A stretch of DNA of 36,969 bases from Rhodospirillaceae bacterium. GTDB taxonomy: Bacteria > Pseudomonadota > Alphaproteobacteria > Reyranellales > Reyranellaceae. Shown here in pieces: positions 32,522-36,969 of the stretch. The stretch is taken from contig WOUR01000015.1 in NCBI GenBank assembly GCA_009772935.1, positions 1 to 36,969 on the forward strand. Reading direction: 5' to 3'. Each line of letters starts with the position of its first letter. Positions within the stretch are counted from its first letter, which is position 1. The notes under the pieces were generated by a model. That model worked only from the letters and a program-made list of their open reading frames with translations, was not told the DNA's origin and did no database searches. The translations under genes and the position numbers were made by a program.

Positions 32522-33445
32522 ATGCGGGTGGTTTTCGCGGCGCTGCTGTCGGCGCTACTGTCGATCGGGTTTGCGGCCGGCGCCTGGGCGCAGAACGGCT
32601 TGGAGCGCTTCGAGAAGGAGATCAGGCCCCAGTTCGAACTCAAGACGCTGAGCTATGGCGGTGCCGAGCCCCTCGGCACTGCGGGTTTCGTGCTGAAGGA
32701 TGTCGTGGCCGTGGTGCCCGCCAATCCAGCGACGGGCGACAAGGAAAGCACCATCAAGATCGAGAAGGTGACGGTCGACGACCTCGACTTCGACCGCCTC
32801 CGCAAGGATTCCAAGAACGATCTCGCGCCCCTCTTCGCCAGGCTCCGGATGGAGGGCATGACCGGCGACGACGAGATGTTCACTGCGCTCGAACCCTATG
32901 GCGTCCCCAAGGTGCCGTTCGACATCGCGCTCGACTATCGCATCGACCCGGCCGCCAAGGTCCTGACGCTCAACTTGCTGGAAGTGACCCTGCGCGGCCA
33001 GGCCCGCTTTGCCTTGTCGATGATCGTGGACGGGGTGAGCGACGACACCGACATGGACACCGCCAAGGACAAGGGCCGGCTGCGCAGGGCGTCCTTCACG
33101 ATCGACGACAAGCAACTGCTGGACAAGCTCGTCCCTGCCGTCGCCAGCGAGGAGGGGATCAAGTCCGAGGAGCTGATCACGACCGTGCTCGACGCGCTGG
33201 CCGGCTTCGCCCAGGCCCAGACCGGGGAGACGTTGAAGGCACTCGACGCCCTCGCTTCCTTCGTCGGCGACTGGAAGGCGCCCAAGGGCCCGCTGGTGCT
33301 GGGCGTGAAGCCCATCAAGACCGCGGGTCTCGACGACCTCGACAAGATCATGGTGCCCGACGCGCTCTCGACCCTCTTCGGCTTCACCGCGACCTATGCC
33401 GGCACGCGCAGCGGGGCGGCCAAGGCAGGCTCGAAGGGCAAATAG
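32522..33445 (+). CDS. Secreted protein of unknown function
   Basis: A 307-residue protein with a signal peptide ending AWA before Gln25. The body is acidic and beta-rich with a repeated pattern of short strands (LKTLSYGGAEPLG, TIKIEKVTVDDLDFDRLRK, DIALDYRIDPAAKVLTLNLLEVTLRGQARFALSMIVDG), a helical insert near 195-235, and a Lys/Gly-rich tail. The strand pattern and Asp-rich turns recall periplasmic proteins of the AsmA or YceI type only loosely, and I recognise no family. It is followed after 26 bases by a Bug/TctC-type receptor gene. Confidence 0.75.
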   Translation: MRVVFAALLSALLSIGFAAGAWAQNGLERFEKEIRPQFELKTLSYGGAEPLGTAGFVLKDVVAVVPANPATGDKESTIKIEKVTVDDLDFDRLRKDSKNDLAPLFARLRMEGMTGDDEMFTALEPYGVPKVPFDIALDYRIDPAAKVLTLNLLEVTLRGQARFALSMIVDGVSDDTDMDTAKDKGRLRRASFTIDDKQLLDKLVPAVASEEGIKSEELITTVLDALAGFAQAQTGETLKALDALASFVGDWKAPKGPLVLGVKPIKTAGLDDLDKIMVPDALSTLFGFTATYAGTRSGAAKAGSKGK

Positions 33446-33471
33446 CCAACCAAGACTGAATGGAGGAAACG

Positions 33472-34446
33472 ATGAAGCGGCGTACCCTTCTTGCCGGCGC
33501 GGCGATGCTGCCGCTCGGCTTCCCGGTTCGAGCCCAGGAGGCCTATCCGTCCCGGCCGATCACCATGATCGTGCCCTTCCCGCCCGGCGGCGTGGCCGAC
33601 ATCACGGGCCGGCCGACAGCACATGTCATGGGCAAGCTGCTCAAGCAGTCGGTCGTCGTGCAGAACAAGGGCGGCGCCGGCGGCTCGGTGGGCACCGCGC
33701 AGGCCGCGCGCTCGGCGCCGGACGGCTACACGATCTTGATGGCGCTGTCGTCGATCTCGGTCCTGCCGGTGGCCGATCGGCTGCAGGGCCGCACGCCGGC
33801 CTACGAGCTCGACCAGTTCGCGCCGATCGCCCTGATCAGCGCCGACCCCACGGTTCTGGTCGTGCGGGAGGACGGCCCCTACAAGACACTGAAGGATCTG
33901 GTCGAGGCCGCGAAAGCCAAGCCCGGAACGATCAATTACGGCTCCTCGGGCGTCTACGGCACGCTGCACGTCGCGATGGAGATCTTCGCCGACGCCGCGG
34001 GCATCAAGCTGTTCCACATTCCCTACCAGGGCGGCGGGCCGGCGGTCGCGGCGCTGCTCGGCGGCCAGATCGATGCGCTGGCCTCGGGTCCTTCGGCGGC
34101 CATCGGCCAGATCAAGGCCGGCAAGATGCGCGCGCTCGCGGTGTGGGGCGACAAGCGGTTGGCCTCTTTGCCGGACGTGCCCAGCATGAAGGAACTGGGC
34201 TACGACGCCACCTTCTACATCTGGTCGGGGCTCTTTGCGCCCGCGGCGACGCCCTCCCCGATCCTCTCGACGCTGCGCGACGCGGTTCGCCGCACGGTCG
34301 AGGATCCGGAGTTCAAGGAGGCGATGGCCAAGGTCGAGACCCCGATCGCCTATCTCGACGCGCCTGCGTTCAAGACCTTCCTCGACAAGGACGCCGCACG
34401 ACTGAAGGTCGCCGTGGAGCGCATCGGCAAAGTACCGGAGAAGTAG
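33472..34446 (+). CDS. Bug/TctC family tripartite tricarboxylate transporter receptor
   Basis: Periplasmic binding protein of 324 residues. The signal region MKRRTLLAGAAMLPLGFPVRA has a KRR before a hydrophobic stretch, and the mature part begins with Pro-rich YPSRPITMIVPFPPGGVADI, typical of Bug proteins. Other family marks are NKGGAGGSVGTAQAARSAPDGYT, HIPYQGGGPAVAALLGGQIDA and the late LPDVPSMKELGY. ATG 33472 is preferred over an in-frame ATG 12 bases upstream because GGAGG at 33462-33466 is well placed. No TctA or TctB gene is next to it, so it is an orphan receptor, as is common for this family in some proteobacteria. Confidence 0.92.
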   Translation: MKRRTLLAGAAMLPLGFPVRAQEAYPSRPITMIVPFPPGGVADITGRPTAHVMGKLLKQSVVVQNKGGAGGSVGTAQAARSAPDGYTILMALSSISVLPVADRLQGRTPAYELDQFAPIALISADPTVLVVREDGPYKTLKDLVEAAKAKPGTINYGSSGVYGTLHVAMEIFADAAGIKLFHIPYQGGGPAVAALLGGQIDALASGPSAAIGQIKAGKMRALAVWGDKRLASLPDVPSMKELGYDATFYIWSGLFAPAATPSPILSTLRDAVRRTVEDPEFKEAMAKVETPIAYLDAPAFKTFLDKDAARLKVAVERIGKVPEK

Positions 34447-34453
34447 AGCACGG

Positions 34454-35038
34454 TTACAAGTTCGCGTAGGGCCGGCGAAGGCGGTCGATCTCGGACTGGC
34501 TGGGCGTATAGGGCTCGGCCTCCGGATCGAAGCGCGTCCAGCCGGTGGTGCGATAGTCGCCCTCGCGCGCGACGTAATCGATCGGGCGATGCCGGTCCAT
34601 GATGAGGAGCACGCGCTGCTCATCGGCCTGCGAGGTCCGCATGCTCACCAACGTGCCGCCACGGCGCACGGCCTCGCAATAGACCTCGGCCTCCCGCTGC
34701 GGCACGCCGGACGATACGAGGGCACCAACGAGGCCGCCTGTCGCAGCGCCCGCAACTGCGCCAACCGCCGTCGCCGCCAGGGCGCCGGCTGCAACGACCG
34801 GCCCGAGCCCGGGAATGGCGATCATGCCGAGGCCCGCGAGAAGACCTGCCGTGCCACCGAGAGCCGCGCCGACTCCCGCTCCCGCGCCGGCGGACTCCTC
34901 CCCGCGCGCGGTCTCTTCACAGACATAGCGATTGGCGATGATGTTGATGTCCGACGAGGGCGCACCGGCAGCCTCCAGTTCCGCCACGACCTGGCGCGCC
35001 TGTGCATAGGTGTCATAGACACGGGTGATGGTCTTCAT
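34454..35038 (-). CDS. Glycine-zipper stress-response-like protein
   Basis: A 194-residue protein whose N-terminal part (MKTITRVYDTYAQARQVVAELEAAG) is the YflT-like general stress (GSP17M) domain and whose centre is a Gly/Ala-rich hydrophobic stretch (about 55-110) typical of glycine-zipper membrane-active segments. The C-terminal third is charged with Asp-Arg repeats and unknown. ATG 35038 is chosen because AGGAGGATCACC precedes it; an upstream ATG at 35059 is less likely. An EcfG-type promoter (GGAAC-N17-CGTT) lies upstream at 35085-35110. Likely part of the general stress response; the molecular function is unknown. Confidence 0.78.
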   Translation of the reverse strand: MKTITRVYDTYAQARQVVAELEAAGAPSSDINIIANRYVCEETARGEESAGAGAGVGAALGGTAGLLAGLGMIAIPGLGPVVAAGALAATAVGAVAGAATGGLVGALVSSGVPQREAEVYCEAVRRGGTLVSMRTSQADEQRVLLIMDRHRPIDYVAREGDYRTTGWTRFDPEAEPYTPSQSEIDRLRRPYANL

Positions 35039-35084
35039 GGTGATCCTCCTGCGCAACACCGTTCATTCCCCCTGCACCTGAAGA

Positions 35085-35110
35085 AACGGCTCGACGTGCA
35101 ACCCCGTTCC
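35085..35110 (-). promoter_or_regulatory. EcfG-type general stress promoter
   Basis: On the minus strand GGAAC (35110-35106) and CGTT (35088-35085) are separated by 17 bases, matching the GGAAC-N16/17-CGTT consensus of sigma EcfG/T in alphaproteobacteria. It drives the glycine-zipper gene, with a start site expected about 40 bases before ATG 35038. Confidence 0.6.
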
Positions 35111-35175
35111 CGAGGGAGGCGTTTTCTAAGCAGCGGTCGCCATTCCGGCGATCGCGGCGAACATGGAGAAACGCC

Positions 35176-35331
35176 ATGAACGACCAGAAGCAGAATCCGT
35201 CGCAGCAGCAGGATCGCGATCGCCAGCAGCGCGAGCAGGTCCAGCGCGAGCAGCAGCAGAAGCAGAACCAGCAGCCCAACCAGCCGGGTCAGCCGGGTCA
35301 GCGTCAGCAGCCGCAGAACCAGGAACGTTAG
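35176..35331 (+). CDS. Gln-rich small protein (51 aa)
   Basis: ATG 35176 has GGAG at 35165-35168, 7 bases upstream. The 51-residue product has 22 Gln residues plus Arg and Pro, with a QPGQPGQ repeat near the end; it has no membrane segment or signal. It is too short for most gene finders and lies in a different frame from a longer, poorer open frame starting at 35163 that I reject. A perfect hairpin with T-run follows at 35350-35381, which argues that this is a real transcript end. Low complexity gives no family; a disordered stress-type protein is a guess from the neighbours. Confidence 0.6.
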   Translation: MNDQKQNPSQQQDRDRQQREQVQREQQQKQNQQPNQPGQPGQRQQPQNQER

Positions 35332-35349
35332 ACCGCGATTCCTGCACGT

Positions 35350-35381
35350 CGAATGCCCGCCTCACGGCGGGCATTCGTTTT
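35350..35381 (+). terminator. Strong intrinsic terminator
   Basis: A perfect 12-bp stem, CGAATGCCCGCC (35350-35361) with GGCGGGCATTCG (35366-35377), a 4-base loop TCAC, and TTTT right after (35378-35381). It ends the transcript of the Gln-rich protein gene. Confidence 0.9.
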
Positions 35382-35411
35382 GGCATTCTCGTGAACCAAC
35401 AGGAGAGACCG

Positions 35412-35582
35412 ATGAACTTCCAGGCCGCCGACCCGCCGCGTGAGATTCCCGCCGTGCCGCCCACCCCGGGGAAGGTCGACCCGGTGCCCCCGGAGATGCC
35501 AGGCCGTCCGGACATGCCCATGCCCGAGGATCAACCCACGCCAGTCCCACATCCGTCCGGTCCCCCGGGCCCCGTCGCCTGA
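35412..35582 (+). CDS. Pro-rich small protein (56 aa)
   Basis: ATG 35412 has AGGAGAG at 35401-35407, a good ribosome binding site. The 56-residue product contains 20 prolines in P-x-P steps (PPREIPAVPPTPG, MPGRPDMPMPED, PTPVPHPSG) and no signal or membrane segment; it is probably disordered. It lies 30 bases after the terminator of the preceding small gene, so it either has its own promoter or is expressed by read-through. I do not recognise a family. Confidence 0.55.
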   Translation: MNFQAADPPREIPAVPPTPGKVDPVPPEMPGRPDMPMPEDQPTPVPHPSGPPGPVA

Positions 35583-35702
35583 GTCGGAGCGCGCCTGTCG
35601 TCAGTGATGGATTGGTAACCTGATTACTGTCGTGCCGCTTGTCGGAACAACGAGCTCCCTACAGGATGTCACATCTGCATTCTGTTGGAGGAAGGTACTG
35701 CG

Positions 35703-36101
35703 ATGAATCTAGACGCACTCGGCGCGGCATGGGCACCGCGCCTGCTCAGCGTCCTGCGAATCATGACGGGCCTTCTGTTCCTGCAGCACGGTACGGCAAA
35801 GCTGCTGAAGATCCCGGTCATCCCCATGTTCGCGAACCTCAGCCTGACCTCGCCGCCCGGCATTGCCGGCATCCTCGAACTCGTGGGCGGCGTGCTGATG
35901 ATCCTCGGCCTGTTCACTCGCAGTGTCGCCTTCGTCCTGTCCGGCCTGATGGCGGTGGCCTACTTCATGGCCCACGCGCCGCGCGGCTTCTATCCGATCC
36001 TCAACGCGGGCGAGCTGGCGGCGCTCTACTGCTTCGTGTTCCTCTATATCGCCGCGGCCGGCCCCGGCCCCTGGAGTATCGACGCCGCGCGCCGGAAGTA
36101 G
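35703..36101 (+). CDS. DoxX family membrane protein
   Basis: A 132-residue protein with four membrane segments (about 14-30, 52-74, 78-95 and 100-122). The DoxX/YphA pattern is seen in LRIMTGLLFLQHGTAKLL, PGIAGILELVGGVLMILGLFTR and AHAPRGFYPILNAGELAALYCFVFLYIAAAGPGPWSID. DoxX-like proteins are associated with redox or thiosulfate metabolism in some organisms and with stress or quinone interaction in others; here the role is not set. ATG 35703 follows GGAGGAAGG at 35687-35695. A terminator at 36142-36165 ends the transcript. The 120-base gap upstream shows no promoter I would call. Confidence 0.88.
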   Translation: MNLDALGAAWAPRLLSVLRIMTGLLFLQHGTAKLLKIPVIPMFANLSLTSPPGIAGILELVGGVLMILGLFTRSVAFVLSGLMAVAYFMAHAPRGFYPILNAGELAALYCFVFLYIAAAGPGPWSIDAARRK

Positions 36102-36141
36102 GGCTTAACGCGCCTTCGCCGAAACGCTATGGAACGAACGG

Positions 36142-36165
36142 ACGGCTGCCTCGTGCAGCCGTTTT
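36142..36165 (+). terminator. Intrinsic terminator after doxX
   Basis: ACGGCTGC (36142-36149) pairs perfectly with GCAGCCGT (36155-36162) around a 5-base loop, followed by TTT (36163-36165), TTTT counting the last base of the stem. It lies 40 bases after the DoxX stop. Confidence 0.8.
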
Positions 36166-36207
36166 GTCGTGTGCACGACCGACAAAAGAGAAGCAGGAGG
36201 AGCGTTC

Positions 36208-36969
36208 ATGTCCCAGCCGGTCTCGATCAACCGCCGCCGCTTTGCCGCCCTGGCCGGCGCAACGGCGCTCAGCCTGCCGATGGTGGCCCGCGGCCAGGCA
36301 AGCTGGAAGCCCGAGAAGCCGATCACGATCTACAATCCCTTCGCCGCGGGCGGTGTCACCGACGTGCACATGCGCCTGTTGGCCGAAGCCGTGGGCAAGA
36401 TCCTGGGCCAGCAGATCATCGTCGACATCAAGCCGGGCGCCGCCGGCACGCTGGCCCCGGCCATGCTGCTCAATGCCAAGCCCGACGGCTACACGCTGGC
36501 CGTCATGAGCATCAATACCCTGCGCTATCCGCACTACCAGCAGACCAGCTGGAATCCGCTGACCGACTTCACCTACATCACCGGCCTTTCGGGCTACACG
36601 ATGGGCATCGTCGTGCGCGCCGACTCGCCCTGGAAGACCTTCCAGGACCTGATCGCCGCCGGCAAGAAGGACCCGGACAAGTACAATTACGGCACCTCGG
36701 GCGTCGGCGGCACCGGCCAGCTCATGATGATCGAGGTCGAGCAGGCCACCGGCGCGAAGTTCACCCACGTCCCCTACAAGGGCGGCGCGGAATGGATGCA
36801 GGCGCTGATGGGTGGCGAGATCCAGTTCATTGCCGACGCCGCCCAGTGGGCGCCCTTCGTCGACGACGGCAAGTGCCGCGTCCTGGCCTTCGCGACCGAG
36901 AAGCGCATCCCGCGCTACCCCGACGTGCCGACGATGATCGAGCTCGGCGTCAACGTGGTGGGCCAGAGC
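36208..36969 (+). CDS. Bug/TctC family receptor, 5' part (runs off window)
   Basis: The first 254 codons of a second Bug/TctC protein. The N-terminus INRRRFAALAGATALSLP has an R-R-x-F motif like a Tat signal, with a cleavage site near ARGQA. The mature part begins with WKPEKPITIYNPFAAGGVTDVHMRLL, then KPGAAGTLAPAMLLNAKPDGYT, HVPYKGGAEWMQALMGGEIQF and YPDVPTMIELGV, all standard for the family. AGGAGGA lies upstream of ATG 36208. It shares little direct identity by eye with the 33472 protein beyond the family motifs, so they are distinct receptors. The C-terminal 70 or so residues are outside. Confidence 0.92.
   Translation, partial: MSQPVSINRRRFAALAGATALSLPMVARGQASWKPEKPITIYNPFAAGGVTDVHMRLLAEAVGKILGQQIIVDIKPGAAGTLAPAMLLNAKPDGYTLAVMSINTLRYPHYQQTSWNPLTDFTYITGLSGYTMGIVVRADSPWKTFQDLIAAGKKDPDKYNYGTSGVGGTGQLMMIEVEQATGAKFTHVPYKGGAEWMQALMGGEIQFIADAAQWAPFVDDGKCRVLAFATEKRIPRYPDVPTMIELGVNVVGQS

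Noticed and set aside
35163..35411. Open frame starting at ATG 35163 and reading into the Pro-rich protein
   Set aside because: The better ribosome binding site and the terminator at 35350-35381 fit the Gln-rich frame at 35176; the Pro-rich gene has its own AGGAGAG start at 35412.
35644..35669. GGAAC upstream of doxX as a second EcfG promoter
   Set aside because: At 16 and 17 bases downstream the sequence reads GATG and ATGT, not CGTT.
1..36969. tRNA, rRNA, CRISPR arrays, insertion sequences, prophage genes
   Set aside because: None seen on either strand; no repeat arrays, transposase or integrase motifs.

Overview
This is a gene-dense, high-GC chromosomal segment with short intergenic gaps (none over 200 bases), many ATGA or TGATG start/stop overlaps, and a heavy load of uptake systems: Opp/Dpp ABC, TRAP, and Bug/TctC-type binding proteins. 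Gene content (CaiB-type CoA-transferase, PRISE reductase, two mandelate-racemase-like enolases, AsmA, MipA/OmpV, an EcfG-like stress promoter) points to a free-living, metabolically versatile alphaproteobacterium, perhaps Reyranella- or Bradyrhizobium-like. That placement is inference from style, not from a marker gene. No rRNA, tRNA, CRISPR array, transposase, integrase or phage gene was seen.

Layout. 1-3057: end of an oligopeptide/dipeptide ABC transporter operon (ATPase, ATPase, permease, permease). 3081-4819: minus-strand enolase-superfamily gene translationally coupled to a YdeI-like gene. 4880-8143: plus-strand catabolic-looking set of a zinc-free NADPH oxidoreductase, a CaiB/BaiF CoA-transferase and a PRISE-type enone reductase. 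8243-13471: complete TRAP transporter (DctQ, DctM, DctP) followed by HutD-like, PanE-like and ModA-like genes, closed by a strong palindrome at 13486-13523. 13535-15183: minus-strand cupin plus class III aminotransferase. 15233-17540: HAD phosphatase, MipA-like outer-membrane protein and FrnE/DsbA-like oxidoreductase. 17556-24079: minus-strand block of AsmA, UPF0178, a second enolase-superfamily enzyme and a type B carboxylesterase. 24232-25676: signal-less binding protein and a membrane sensor-like protein. 25740-27095: MarR regulator with a large operator-like dyad, a cysteine-enriched DUF1398 protein and a 70-residue protein whose ribosome binding site lies in a hairpin. 27092-31540: histidine acid phosphatase, a small STAS-like protein, an ABC exporter half-transporter and an exonuclease III homologue. 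31554-34446: small secreted helical protein, OsmC, an unknown secreted protein and a Bug/TctC protein. 34454-36969: glycine-zipper stress protein under an EcfG-like promoter, two tiny low-complexity proteins, DoxX, and the start of a second Bug/TctC protein.

How the genes fit together. The main theme is scavenging of peptides and organic acids and their oxidation: transporters and orphan binding proteins sit beside CoA-transferase, acid dehydratase/racemase-like and reductase genes. A second theme at 34454-36101 is general stress response. I found no defence system or clearly novel multigene system. The most unusual points are small: a probable AUC start codon for UPF0178, a Shine-Dalgarno-sequestering hairpin, three ATGs placed for leaderless transcription, a DUF1398 protein with extra cysteines, and active-site substitutions in an enolase and a phosphatase.
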